In this document: positions 34,844 to 43,222 of the stretch, one piece after another
How positions within the stretch are numbered: position 1 is the stretch's first letter
Layout: the number at the start of each line of letters is the position of its first letter
NCBI RefSeq assembly: GCF_014196345.1
Contig: NZ_JACIDN010000002.1
Coordinates: 372,001-436,000, forward strand
Reading direction: 5' to 3'
Length of the DNA stretch: 64,000 nt
Source of the DNA: Methylobacterium brachythecii
Lineage (GTDB): Bacteria; Pseudomonadota; Alphaproteobacteria; Rhizobiales; Beijerinckiaceae
Notes under the pieces: generated by a model
What the model was told of the DNA's origin: nothing
The model's input: only the letters and a program-made list of their open reading frames with translations
Databases searched by the model: none
Translations under genes and position numbers: made by a program

Positions 34844-35326
34844 ATGCGTAAGCCCCTGGCCCCCTCCGCCCTCGCCCTGTCCGCCCTGACCTTTGGTCTT
34901 CTGGCCTTGCAGGCGATCCAGCCCGCTTCGGCGCGCTCGGCCCGCGAAGAAATCTCGCCGGCCGAAGAGCAGGTCTTCCCCTACGATGCCAACATTCCTG
35001 GTTGCCAGGATACCGGTGTGCTCGAGGAGATCTCCAGCAAGTTCGCCGAAAAGGAAGCGAAGTACTGGAACACCTCGCTGACCATCGCGTCCTACGACAC
35101 CATCAGCCGCACCGCCTGGCGCCCCTACGGCGTCGATTTCATTCCGCGCCGTTATTGCTCGGCGGTGGCGACGACCTCCGACGGTGTTCGTCGGCGGATC
35201 GACTACTCGGTGCGCGAGAGCCTCGGCTTCATCAGCGCCACCTGGGGCGTTGACTATTGCGTCCACGGCCTCGACCGCAATCTCGCCTACGCCTACTCCA
35301 CTGCCTGCCGGATGGCCCGCCCCTGA
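34844..35326 (+). CDS. secreted Cys-containing protein coupled to RNase T2
   Basis: 160 aa from ATG 34844 (GTG 34829 is an alternative). Signal peptide A-L-S-A-L-T-F-G-L-L-A ending at P-A-S-A-R, then a mature domain with four Cys (I-P-G-C-Q, R-Y-C-S, D-Y-C-V and T-A-C-R) suited to two disulphides. No family recognised. Its stop overlaps the start of the RNase T2 gene (TGATG at 35324-35328), so the two are translated together. A chaperone or inhibitor for the RNase is possible, but only by position. Confidence 0.65.
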   Translation: MRKPLAPSALALSALTFGLLALQAIQPASARSAREEISPAEEQVFPYDANIPGCQDTGVLEEISSKFAEKEAKYWNTSLTIASYDTISRTAWRPYGVDFIPRRYCSAVATTSDGVRRRIDYSVRESLGFISATWGVDYCVHGLDRNLAYAYSTACRMARP

Positions 35327-36000
35327 TGCGCGGCCTCGGGCTCGCGCTCCTCGCTCTGTTCGGCGCGACGGGCGCGCAGGCCCAGGATTACGGTGGATTC
35401 CGCGGGCGGGGCGCGGGCGGGGAGCCGGGCTCCTTCGATTTCTACGTGTTGTCCCTGTCCTGGTCGCCGAGCTATTGCGCCGGCCCGGGGGCCTCGCGCG
35501 ATGCCGACGGACAATGCTCGCCCGGACGCGGCCTCGGCTTCGTGGTGCATGGCCTCTGGCCGCAATATACCCGCGGCTTCCCCTCGAATTGCGGTGCCTT
35601 CCCTCGCCCGCTGACCGGCGATGCGATGAAGGCCGCGGGCGAGATCATGCCGAGCGCCGGGCTCGCGCGGCACGAGTGGAAGACGCACGGCACGTGCTCC
35701 GGGCTCGACCCGGTGGCCTATTTCAAGGCCGTGAAGCAGGCGCGGCAGGCGGTGACGATCCCCGAACCCTACCGCAAGCCTACCTCCAGCCAGCGCGCCG
35801 CGCCCCTCGATATCGCGCGCCAGTTCGCCGATGCCAATCAGGGTCTGCGCACCGACATGATGACGGTGACCTGCAAGCGCGGCCAGCTCGAAGAAGTCCG
35901 AATCTGCTTCGACAAGGGTCTCAAGGGCTTCACGAGTTGCCCGACGGTGGCGCGTCAGGGTTGCCGCGGCGGCGACGTCGAGATCGACGCGGGTCGCTGA
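35326..36000 (+). CDS. ribonuclease T2 family protein
   Basis: 224 aa with a Sec signal ending A-Q-A-Q. Both active-site segments are intact: CAS I F-V-V-H-G-L-W-P-Q-Y at about 73-82 and CAS II H-E-W-K-T-H-G-T-C at about 116-124, giving the two catalytic histidines, Glu and Lys. It cleaves RNA through 2',3'-cyclic phosphates in the periplasm (compare E. coli RNase I). The start overlaps the stop of the upstream secreted-protein gene. Likely role in scavenging or degrading extracellular RNA. Confidence 0.92.
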   Translation: MRGLGLALLALFGATGAQAQDYGGFRGRGAGGEPGSFDFYVLSLSWSPSYCAGPGASRDADGQCSPGRGLGFVVHGLWPQYTRGFPSNCGAFPRPLTGDAMKAAGEIMPSAGLARHEWKTHGTCSGLDPVAYFKAVKQARQAVTIPEPYRKPTSSQRAAPLDIARQFADANQGLRTDMMTVTCKRGQLEEVRICFDKGLKGFTSCPTVARQGCRGGDVEIDAGR

Positions 36001-36089
36001 CGCCTGTTGGTTGCCCGGCCGCCGCAAAGCCGGCTAGGGCTCGATCCAACGGCCGCTCCGCAATGCAGTAGTTGATCGAGGATCGCAGC

Positions 36090-36533
36090 ATGACGGGCTC
36101 TTCCAGCCGGCCGAGTTGCCGCCTCGTCCAGGCCGGCGCCCCCTTCACCGGCAAGCAAGGGCTCGACTACGCCGTCGGCATCTCGGCGGAGAGCGCCGGC
36201 GCCACGGGCATCCATCTCCAGCTCGTCACGATCCCGCCGCTCGCCAAGGCGAAGGCGCACAAGCACGAGGCGCACGAGACGGCGATCTATGCACTGAGCG
36301 GCGTGTCGGGCTGCTGGTATGGCGACGAGCTCGAGGAGCACGCCATCGTCCGCCCCGGCGACTTTTTCTACATCCCGGCCGGGGTGCCTCACCTACCCTA
36401 CAACCCGAGCGCCGACGAACCCTGCATCGCCGTGATCGCCCGCACCGATCCGAACGAGCAGGAGAGCGTCGTTTTAATGCCCGAACTCGATGCCGTGCGC
36501 CCAGACCCATTCTCGGGCGCGGCCGAAGGCTAA
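36090..36533 (+). CDS. cupin domain protein
   Basis: 147 aa. Cupin motif 1 K-A-H-K-H-E-A-H-E-T-A-I-Y at about 55-67 with two His and a Glu for metal binding, and motif 2 P-G-D-F-F-Y-I-P-A-G-V-P-H at about 89-101. A single-domain soluble cupin; enzyme or metabolite-binding role cannot be told from sequence. It precedes rlmJ by 23 bp on the same strand and may share its transcript. Confidence 0.85.
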   Translation: MTGSSSRPSCRLVQAGAPFTGKQGLDYAVGISAESAGATGIHLQLVTIPPLAKAKAHKHEAHETAIYALSGVSGCWYGDELEEHAIVRPGDFFYIPAGVPHLPYNPSADEPCIAVIARTDPNEQESVVLMPELDAVRPDPFSGAAEG

Positions 36534-36556
36534 GTCCGCATTGGGAGACAGAAGCC

Positions 36557-37405
36557 CTGAACTATCGTCACGCCTTCCACGCCGGCAATTTCGCGGACGT
36601 CCTGAAGCATCTCGTGCTCACGCGCGTGCTCGTTCACCTCTCCGCCAAGGACAAGCCGTTCCGCGCGATCGACACCCATGCCGGGCTCGGCCTCTACGAT
36701 CTGACTGCCGACGAATCCGGCCGGACTGGCGAGTGGCACGAAGGATGGGGCCGACTCGACGCGCCGTTCTCCGACGAGGTCGAGGCACTCCTCGCGCCCT
36801 ATCGCGCGGCGGTTGCGGCGGTACGCGAGCGGCATGGGCCGACGATCTATCCCGGCTCGCCGTCGCTGATCCGCGAGTTTCTGCGCAGCGGCGACAAGGG
36901 GATCTTCGTCGAGCTGCACCCGGCCGATTCCGCGACCCTGGCCGAGCTCTACCGCAGCGACAGCCGCACCAAGGTGCTGCATCTCGACGGTTGGACCGCC
37001 CTCGGCGCGATGATCCCTCCGCCCGAGCGCCGCGGACTCGTCCTGATCGATCCGCCCTACGAAGAGCGCGGCGAGATCGACCGTCTCGGCAGCAGCCTGC
37101 TCAAGGTGGCGCGCAAATGGCCGACGGGGATTTTCCTGGGCTGGTACCCGATCAAGGACGTCTCGGCGCTCGACCGGATGATCGCAGCGCTCGATCGCGA
37201 TTTGGAGCGGCCGGCACTGCGCATCGACCTGATGATCGACCGGCCCGACGACGAGACCCGCCTGCACGGCACCGGGCTTGTGGTGATCAACCCGCCCTGG
37301 ACGCTTGGGGCCGAAGCGGTCGTTTTCCTACCCTCCCTCGCGGAGCGTCTGGCGCGCAGAGGTTACGGCGCCTTCCGTTGCGAGCGGCTCGGCCGCGAGG
37401 CCTGA
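36557..37405 (+). CDS. rlmJ: 23S rRNA (adenine(2030)-N6)-methyltransferase RlmJ
   Basis: 282 aa. N terminus x-N-Y-R-H-A-F-H-A-G-N-F-A-D-V-L-K-H is diagnostic of RlmJ; the SAM site is D-T-H-A-G-L-G-L-Y (about 40-48) and the amino-methylation motif D-P-P-Y-E at about 162-166. No ATG, GTG or TTG lies in frame between the cupin stop and this motif, so translation appears to start at CTG 36557, with GGGAG about 10 bases upstream. It methylates A2030 of 23S rRNA. Confidence 0.9.
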   Translation: MNYRHAFHAGNFADVLKHLVLTRVLVHLSAKDKPFRAIDTHAGLGLYDLTADESGRTGEWHEGWGRLDAPFSDEVEALLAPYRAAVAAVRERHGPTIYPGSPSLIREFLRSGDKGIFVELHPADSATLAELYRSDSRTKVLHLDGWTALGAMIPPPERRGLVLIDPPYEERGEIDRLGSSLLKVARKWPTGIFLGWYPIKDVSALDRMIAALDRDLERPALRIDLMIDRPDDETRLHGTGLVVINPPWTLGAEAVVFLPSLAERLARRGYGAFRCERLGREA

Positions 37406-37408
37406 GCC

Positions 37409-38842
37409 TCACGCCATCACGCGCCTTTCCAGCGGGAACACCTTGGCCGGATTCATCAGCCAGGCCGGATCGAACACGTTCCTCACCCGCATCTGCTGCT
37501 CCAGGTCCTCACGGGTGTACTGGAAGACCATCAATTCGCGCTTCTCGATGCCGACGCCGTGCTCGCCGGTGAGGCAGCCGCCCACCTCGACGCAGAGCTT
37601 CAATATCTCATCGCCCGCGGCCTCGGCCTTCTGCAGCTCCCCAGGCGTGTTGATGTCGAACAGGATCAGCGGGTGCAGGTTGCCGTCGCCGGCATGGAAG
37701 ACGTTGGCCACGCGGAGATTGTGACCGGCGCAGATCTGACCGATCCGCTCCAGCACCGGGCCGAGTTGGCCGGTGGGAATGGTGCCGTCCATGCAGATGT
37801 AATCGGAGATGCGCCCCGTCGCGCCGAAGGCGGATTTCCGGCCCTTCCAGATCGCTGCGGACTCGGCTTCCGACTTCGACACACGGATGCTGGTCGGGCG
37901 GAAGTCTTTGGCGATCGCCTCGATGCGCGCGAGCATGTCCTCGCACTCCTCGTCGCAGCCTTCGACCTCGATGATCAGCATCGCCGCGGCATCACGCGGG
38001 TAGCCGGCCTTGGCGAAGTCGTCCGTGATGAGGATCGCCTCCTTGTCCATATACTCGATCGCCACCGGGATGATGCCGGCTGCAATGATCGCGGCGACGC
38101 AACGGCCGGCATCCTCGACCGACGAGAAGCCGACGAGCACGGGGCGCGCGCCCTCGGCAGCGCGGATGATGCGCACCGTCGCCTCGGTGACAATGCCGAG
38201 CTGACCTTCCGAGCCGCAGACCAGCGCGAGGAGATCGTAGCCGCCACTGTCGAGATGGTCGCCGCCGATCTCGACTACCGTGCCGTCGTTCGTCACGAGG
38301 GTGACGCCGAGCAGGTTGTTGGTGGTGACGCCGTATTTCAGGCAATGCGCGCCGCCCGAATTCATGGCGATGTTGCCGGCGATGGTGCAGGCGAGCTGGC
38401 TCGACGGATCCGGCGCGTAGAAGAAACCCTCGTGGCTGACCGCGCCGGAGATCGCGAGATTGGTGATCCCGGCTTCGACCCGCGCCGTGCGGTTGGCGAA
38501 GTCCATGTCGAGCACGCGGGTCATCTTGCCGACGCCGAGGATGATGGCGTCCTCCTGCGCGATCGCGCCTCCGGCGAGCGACGTGCCGGCACCGCGCGCC
38601 ACCACCGGCACCCCCTGCCGGTGACAATAGGCCATCACTGCCGAGATCTCCTGGGTCGTCGAGGGCAGCACCACGGCGAGCGGAATCTTGCGGTAGGCCG
38701 TGAGACCGTCCGACTCGAATACGCGTCGCTCGTCCTCCGTCGTGATCAGAGCCTCGGCCGCGACCAGTGGCCTCAAGCCGTCGATGATGGCCTCGCGACG
38801 GGCGACGATGTCGGCATTCGGGACGGGAAAGGCGATCGACAT
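37409..38842 (-). CDS. glcD: FAD-linked glycolate/lactate oxidase subunit GlcD
   Basis: 477 aa from ATG 38842, preceded by GTGGAGACG. FAD-binding PCMH domain with A-R-G-A-G-T-S-L-A-G-G-A at about 78-89 and a C-terminal FAD-oxidase domain with F-H-A-G-D-G-N-L-H-P and T-G-E-H-G-V-G. It oxidises 2-hydroxy acids (glycolate to glyoxylate), relevant to the glyoxylate chemistry of methylotrophs. glcE and glcF, usually cotranscribed with it, are not in the window, so either they are elsewhere or this is a GlcD-like D-lactate dehydrogenase. Confidence 0.85.
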   Translation of the reverse strand: MSIAFPVPNADIVARREAIIDGLRPLVAAEALITTEDERRVFESDGLTAYRKIPLAVVLPSTTQEISAVMAYCHRQGVPVVARGAGTSLAGGAIAQEDAIILGVGKMTRVLDMDFANRTARVEAGITNLAISGAVSHEGFFYAPDPSSQLACTIAGNIAMNSGGAHCLKYGVTTNNLLGVTLVTNDGTVVEIGGDHLDSGGYDLLALVCGSEGQLGIVTEATVRIIRAAEGARPVLVGFSSVEDAGRCVAAIIAAGIIPVAIEYMDKEAILITDDFAKAGYPRDAAAMLIIEVEGCDEECEDMLARIEAIAKDFRPTSIRVSKSEAESAAIWKGRKSAFGATGRISDYICMDGTIPTGQLGPVLERIGQICAGHNLRVANVFHAGDGNLHPLILFDINTPGELQKAEAAGDEILKLCVEVGGCLTGEHGVGIEKRELMVFQYTREDLEQQMRVRNVFDPAWLMNPAKVFPLERRVMA

Positions 38843-39148
38843 CCGGCGTCTCCACTCAGAATTTTCGGTCGAGGATCTCTGCCCTCGCACGTGCCGCGCT
38901 CGCTTCAGCCCCGCTTCAGCCTCGCGGGCTTAACCTGGGTTATGCGTGCAGGACCAAGTTAGCGGAAAACGGCCGCCGACGCACGGCCTGCGGCAATCTG
39001 CGAATGAGCGAAGTGCATGCCAAGGCAACGCTTTCGGCCCTTCGGGGAGGGAACCCGGGTAGCGTTTCCAGTCTTTATCTGTTCTAAAGCTAAGCGGCTC
39101 TACCACCAGCCCAAGGGCGGCCATTGCCGCCTCCAAGGAGGAATTTTG
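38843..39148. promoter_or_regulatory. divergent promoter region between glcD and a cytochrome c gene
   Basis: No gene is visible in these 306 bp. The two genes diverge, so both promoters should lie here. AAGGAGGAATTTTG directly before the ATG at 39149 is a strong ribosome-binding site for the cytochrome. TTATCTGTTCTAAAGC at about 39075-39090 is the least GC-rich part and a possible promoter core; no clear operator seen. Confidence 0.45.
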
Positions 39149-39508
39149 ATGCGTCATCTCATCCTCGGCGTCGCGTTCGCTGCGCTTCTTCCCCTCGCTG
39201 CCCACGCCGAAGGCGATGCCGCGGCCGGCGAGAAGGCGTTCGCGCCGTGCAAGGCCTGCCACGCATTCGGCAAGAATGGCGCCGGCCCGGATCTGCAGGG
39301 CGTCGTTGGCCGCAAGGCCGGCACGAAGGAAGGCTTCAACTACGATGCAGCCCTCAAGAATTCGGGCATCACGTGGGATGAGGCAAACCTGCACGAGTGG
39401 ATCACGGACCCCAAGAAAAAGATCCCCGGCAACAAGATGATGTATGCCGGCATCAAGGATTCCAAGAAGGTCGACGACGTGATCGCCTATCTCAAGTCCA
39501 AGAACTGA
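39149..39508 (+). CDS. periplasmic class I cytochrome c
   Basis: 119 aa, ATG 39149 behind AAGGAGG. Sec signal (MRHLILGVAFAALLPLAAHA), single haem motif C-K-A-C-H at about 34-38, then the axial Met in N-K-M-M-Y-A-G near residue 97. This is the compact c2/c550 type: G-P-D-L-Q-G-V-V-G-R-K-A-G and Y-L-K-S-K-N at the end. It shuttles electrons in the periplasm between dehydrogenases and oxidases. A strong hairpin terminator follows. Which of the methylotrophic c-type cytochromes (for example cytochrome cH-like) it equals is not certain. Confidence 0.9.
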   Translation: MRHLILGVAFAALLPLAAHAEGDAAAGEKAFAPCKACHAFGKNGAGPDLQGVVGRKAGTKEGFNYDAALKNSGITWDEANLHEWITDPKKKIPGNKMMYAGIKDSKKVDDVIAYLKSKN

Positions 39509-39517
39509 GCGATCGAA

Positions 39518-39553
39518 CGATGATGTGAGCATTTCCACTCGCTCACATCATCG
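39518..39553 (+). terminator. hairpin downstream of the cytochrome c gene
   Basis: CGATGATGTGAGC (39518-39530) pairs perfectly with GCTCACATCATCG (39541-39553), a 13-bp stem and 10-nt loop, ten bases after the cytochrome stop. No U-tract follows directly, so it may act with the next hairpin. Confidence 0.6.
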
Positions 39554-39570
39554 GATTGGCGCCGAAAGAC

Positions 39571-39601
39571 AAAGAAGCTGCTCCATTGGAGCGGCTTCTT
39601 T
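39571..39601. terminator. bidirectional intrinsic terminator
   Basis: AAAGAAGC (39571-39578) pairs with GCTTCTTT (39594-39601) and the inner GCTCC (39580-39584) with GGAGC (39588-39592). It lies between the convergent cytochrome c and MarR genes. Read on the reverse strand, the stem is followed by TTTGTCTTTC, serving the MarR gene. Confidence 0.7.
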
Positions 39602-39615
39602 GCTATGGATAGGGG

Positions 39616-40098
39616 TCAGGCTACGGCGGCCGCCGATGCCTCGGCCCCGGCGCGGTCATGGAGTTCGGTGCGCATCCCGGCGAGCGTATCGAGCAGGGTG
39701 CGGCGAGCTTCCATATCGAGGCCCGTCATGCCGCCGACGTCGAGCGGGAGGCACTCCATCTTGCCCTTCAGGCTGCGGCCCTTGTCGGTCAGGAAGATGC
39801 TGACCTGGCGTTCGTCGGCCCGGTCACGCACCCGGCGAACCTGGCCTGCCGCCTCCAGGCGCTTCAGCAGCGGCGTCAAGGTCCCGGAATCGAGAAACAG
39901 TTTCGTGCCGATATCCTTCACCGTCAGACCCTCTTCCTCCCAGAGGACGAGCAGGACGAGGTATTGGGGATAGGTAAGATCGTGGTGGGTCAGCATGGCA
40001 CGGTAGGCGCGGCCGAAAGCGTGCGCTGCGGCGTAGACCGCAAAGCAGAGCTGATTGTCCAGACGTTGCGGGTCGTCGGCTCGGCCCGGCTTGCTCAT
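39616..40098 (-). CDS. MarR-family regulator, OhrR-like peroxide sensor
   Basis: 160 aa winged-helix repressor. N terminus [10 protein letters not shown] carries the conserved redox-sensing Cys (about residue 18), followed by [15 protein letters not shown] and [16 protein letters not shown], hallmarks of OhrR. Organic peroxide oxidises the Cys and releases DNA, derepressing ohr. No ohr gene is nearby. A GATTGT-N7-ACAATC palindrome at 40258-40276 in the upstream region could be an operator. Confidence 0.87.
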   Translation of the reverse strand: MSKPGRADDPQRLDNQLCFAVYAAAHAFGRAYRAMLTHHDLTYPQYLVLLVLWEEEGLTVKDIGTKLFLDSGTLTPLLKRLEAAGQVRRVRDRADERQVSIFLTDKGRSLKGKMECLPLDVGGMTGLDMEARRTLLDTLAGMRTELHDRAGAEASAAAVA

Positions 40099-40446
40099 AC
40101 GTGCAGTCCTCGTCTCATTCCGGCGCAGGTGATCGCCAAATCCGTCACGTCACATCTTGCCGCAGCGATGCAAACAACTCGCCAGCTCGAGCCTCGACAA
40201 CTGAGGACGGGACGCTTCGGCACATGATCGGCGGCTAAGAGACGGTTCTTAAAGGAAGATTGTACTGCACACAATCAACTGGCGCACGCGCGCGCGGCGA
40301 CCGTTGCATTCATGTTCGCAACGCCCATGGCCGAAGGCCGTGTGGGCGGACACCGAAGCCCGAGCCAACAATCTGCAGATTCTCGCAAAGGATTCGTCAG
40401 CGGCGCGCGTCTTATGGGATGAGAGCCGGCAGAAGAGGCTGAGAGC
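40099..40446. promoter_or_regulatory. divergent regulatory region (MarR / ECF sigma)
   Basis: 348 bp without a gene. It contains GATTGT (40258-40263) and ACAATC (40271-40276), an inverted repeat with a 7-nt spacer that could bind a dimeric regulator such as the adjacent OhrR-like protein, and a GGCCGAAGGCC palindrome near 40327-40337. Promoters for both neighbours should lie here. Confidence 0.45.
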
Positions 40447-41094
40447 GTGCAGCGCAGTATCGGCTGGAGCGGGGCGGATCGGCTCCGGGGTGATGCCTCG
40501 GTCGCCGACGCGCGCGCCGCGCCCGATCTTGGGATGCCGGATGCCGTGGATTTGCCGCCTCCTGATCCCGACCGCAACCTCGTCGCCCGGGCGCGCGCTG
40601 GCGACCGCGCTGCCTTCGAAGCGCTGCTGCGCCAAAATTACGACCGGATGCACCGCATCGCCTGGCGGATGACCGGATCGCGCGAGGATGCAGAAGACGT
40701 CGTGCAGGAGGTCTGCTGCGCGCTCGCCGGCAGGATCGCCGGCTTCCGCGGCGAGGCGCGCTTCTCCACCTGGCTGTTCGGCATCACGGCGAATGCCTGC
40801 CGCGATCATCGTCGCCGCGGCGCGACTTTGTCCCGGCTGCGGCAGGGCCTCGCCATCCTCGTCCGCGCCGGCGGCGATGGCCGTGATCCCCATCGCCGCA
40901 TCTGGCTCGAGAATGCGCTGTCCCGCCTCGAGCCTGGATTACGCGAGGCCGTGGTTCTCGTGGCCGGCGAGGGCCTGACCCACGCCGAGGCGGGCATTGC
41001 GCTCGGCATCGCCGAGACGACGGTGTCGTGGCGCCTGTTCGAGGCTCGGCGCCGCCTCAAGGAGGAATTCGACGGGGAGATGCCCGATGTCTGA
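40447..41094 (+). CDS. ECF-type RNA polymerase sigma factor
   Basis: 215 aa from GTG 40447; Met at 40534 would remove 29 poorly structured residues. Sigma-70 region 2 at about 55-125 (R-M-H-R-I-A-W-R-M-T-G-S-R-E-D-A-E-D-V-V-Q-E-V) and region 4 at about 150-205 (L-T-H-A-E-A-G-I-A-L-G-I-A-E-T-T-V-S-W-R-L-F-E-A-R-R-R-L). It overlaps the VWA gene by 8 bp (41087-41094), so the two are made together and the membrane protein likely governs the sigma factor. Confidence 0.9.
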   Translation: MQRSIGWSGADRLRGDASVADARAAPDLGMPDAVDLPPPDPDRNLVARARAGDRAAFEALLRQNYDRMHRIAWRMTGSREDAEDVVQEVCCALAGRIAGFRGEARFSTWLFGITANACRDHRRRGATLSRLRQGLAILVRAGGDGRDPHRRIWLENALSRLEPGLREAVVLVAGEGLTHAEAGIALGIAETTVSWRLFEARRRLKEEFDGEMPDV

Positions 41095-43219
41095 GCCCGA
41101 GCACCACGACGAGATGGCCTCGCGGCTTCCGCAGGCACCGAGCGCATCACCGGAAGCACGCGAGCAGGCGATCGGTGCCGCGCTCGCGCGTTTCGATGAG
41201 CTCAAAGGATCTGCCGGCAGCGCGCGTCCAAGGGAACGTCACACTCGAAAGAGGACGTTTTCCATGACCCCCATCCGCACCGCCCTGGCGGCTTCCGTCG
41301 TCGTCATCGTCGCGGCGCCCATCGCCTGGCAGCTCTCGCGAGAGCAAGGCGCGCCCTTCGGTCGACCGGCAGAGGACACTGCGCCGATCCCGAAGAGCGT
41401 CATTGAACAGGCCGCCGATGACAAGCGCGACACCGCCGCGTCGCCGCCACCCGTAACGACCATGCCTCCGGCCGATGCCACGGCAGGCAAGCTGCGCGAT
41501 GAAGCTGCGCAGCGACAGCGCGCAGCCGAGGCCGCCAACCAGACGATGGCCATGGTCGGCGCGGAAGCCGGTCATGCCGCGCCGCCGGCAGTCGCGCCGA
41601 TGCCGCCTCCTGCGCCGCCACCCACTCTGCTCTCGAAGCCGTCTCCACCGCCGAGCGGGCAGCCGCAGCCGCGCGCCCTGCACAAGGAAGCTTTCAGGTC
41701 TTCGGGCGATGTGGCGCGGCCGGCGGCGCCGGCTCCAGCGCGATCCATTGCGGCGATGGAGGCTCCGGCCCAACCCGCGGAGCCGGTCGGCCAGGAAAAG
41801 TTCGACGGCAAGCCGCAGAGTGGGTTCAAGTCGACCCAGGAAGCGCCCGTCTCGACTTTCTCGATCGACGTGGACACCGCGTCCTACGGCTATGTCCGTG
41901 CCAGCCTCAACCGCAACGTCCTGCCGCCGGCCGCCGCGGTGCGGACGGAGGAGCTGATCAACTACTTCCCCTACAACTATCCGGTCCCGGAGAACCGCGA
42001 GACGCCGTTCAAGGTCACGGCGAGCGTGTTCCCGAGCCCCTGGGCGGAAGGCCGCAAGATCGTGCGGGTCGGCATCAAGGGCTACGAGATCCAGCCTGAG
42101 ACGCGGCCGAAGGCCAATCTCGTCTTCCTCGTCGACACCTCCGGATCGATGAACGGGCCGAACCGGCTGCCGCTGGTGAAGCAGTCGCTCAGCCTGCTCC
42201 TGACCAAGCTCGGCGAGGGGGACCGCGTCGCCATCGTCGCCTATGCCGGCGAGGCCGGCACGGTGCTCGAGCCGACCCCGGCCAGCGACAAGCAGAAGAT
42301 CCTGTCCGCCATCGAAGGCCTCGGCGCAGGCGGCTCCACGGCCGGCGGCGAGGGCCTGCGCCAGGCCTACGCACTGGCCGAGCGCAACTTCGATCCGAAA
42401 GCCGTGAACCGCGTGATGCTCGCCACCGACGGCGACTTCAATGTCGGCATCACCAGCCAGGAAGAGTTGAAGGGCTTCGTCGAGCGCAAGCGCGAGACCG
42501 GCATCTTCCTGTCGGTGCTCGGCTTCGGCATGGGCAACACCAACGACGCGCTGATGCAGACGCTCGCCCAGAACGGCAACGGCACCGCCGCGACCATCGA
42601 CACGATCAACGAGGCCCGCAAGGTGCTGGTCGAGGAGGCGACGGCCACGCTGTTCCCGATCGCCAAGGACGTGAAGATCCAGGTCGAGTTCAACCCGACC
42701 ACCGTCGCCGAATACCGGCTGATCGGCTACGAGACCCGCGCGCTCGCCCGCGAGGATTTCGAGAACGACAAGGTCGATGCCGGCGAGATCGGCTCGGGCC
42801 AGTCCGCGACGGCGCTCTACGAGATCGTGCCGGCCGGTGGCCCGCGCACCGTTCCCCCGCTGCGCTACGGCGAGGCCAAACCCGAGACGGCCTCGCAGGC
42901 CGGCGAATATGCCTTCGTGAAGGTCCGCTACAAGCAGCCCGATCAAGACGTGAGCAAGCTGATCGAGACACCGGTCGGCCCGTCCGTCGAGCAGCCGAGC
43001 TTCGACAAGGCCGACGAGGATGCGCGCTTCGCCACCGCCGTCGCGGGCTTCGGCGAGATCCTGCGCGGCGGCAAATGGACCGGCAAGCTCAAGCTCGACG
43101 ACGTGGCGAAATGGGCCTCTGCCGCGCGCGGCGAGGACCCCTACGGCTATCGCTCCGAGTTCGTGCAGATCGTGCGCGCGGCGAAGTCGGCGCAGGCGCT
43201 GCACCCCTCGCGGCGCTGA
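41087..43219 (+). CDS. membrane-anchored VWA-domain protein, YfbK-like
   Basis: 710 aa. A cytoplasmic N terminus (about 1-60) is followed by one membrane helix (T-A-L-A-A-S-V-V-V-I-V-A-A-P-I, about 66-80) and a long Pro/Ala-rich stalk (100-240). Then comes a YfbK N-terminal domain (V-S-T-F-S-I-D-V-D-T-A-S-Y, about 261), a VWA domain with the MIDAS D-T-S-G-S-M at about 350-355, and a DUF3520-like C-terminal part. Overlap with the ECF sigma gene suggests that the cytoplasmic head acts as an anti-sigma region; that is inference, as no canonical zinc anti-sigma motif is present. The VWA domain would bind a partner in the periplasm. Confidence 0.85.
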   Translation: MSEPEHHDEMASRLPQAPSASPEAREQAIGAALARFDELKGSAGSARPRERHTRKRTFSMTPIRTALAASVVVIVAAPIAWQLSREQGAPFGRPAEDTAPIPKSVIEQAADDKRDTAASPPPVTTMPPADATAGKLRDEAAQRQRAAEAANQTMAMVGAEAGHAAPPAVAPMPPPAPPPTLLSKPSPPPSGQPQPRALHKEAFRSSGDVARPAAPAPARSIAAMEAPAQPAEPVGQEKFDGKPQSGFKSTQEAPVSTFSIDVDTASYGYVRASLNRNVLPPAAAVRTEELINYFPYNYPVPENRETPFKVTASVFPSPWAEGRKIVRVGIKGYEIQPETRPKANLVFLVDTSGSMNGPNRLPLVKQSLSLLLTKLGEGDRVAIVAYAGEAGTVLEPTPASDKQKILSAIEGLGAGGSTAGGEGLRQAYALAERNFDPKAVNRVMLATDGDFNVGITSQEELKGFVERKRETGIFLSVLGFGMGNTNDALMQTLAQNGNGTAATIDTINEARKVLVEEATATLFPIAKDVKIQVEFNPTTVAEYRLIGYETRALAREDFENDKVDAGEIGSGQSATALYEIVPAGGPRTVPPLRYGEAKPETASQAGEYAFVKVRYKQPDQDVSKLIETPVGPSVEQPSFDKADEDARFATAVAGFGEILRGGKWTGKLKLDDVAKWASAARGEDPYGYRSEFVQIVRAAKSAQALHPSRR

Positions 43220-43222
43220 GGG

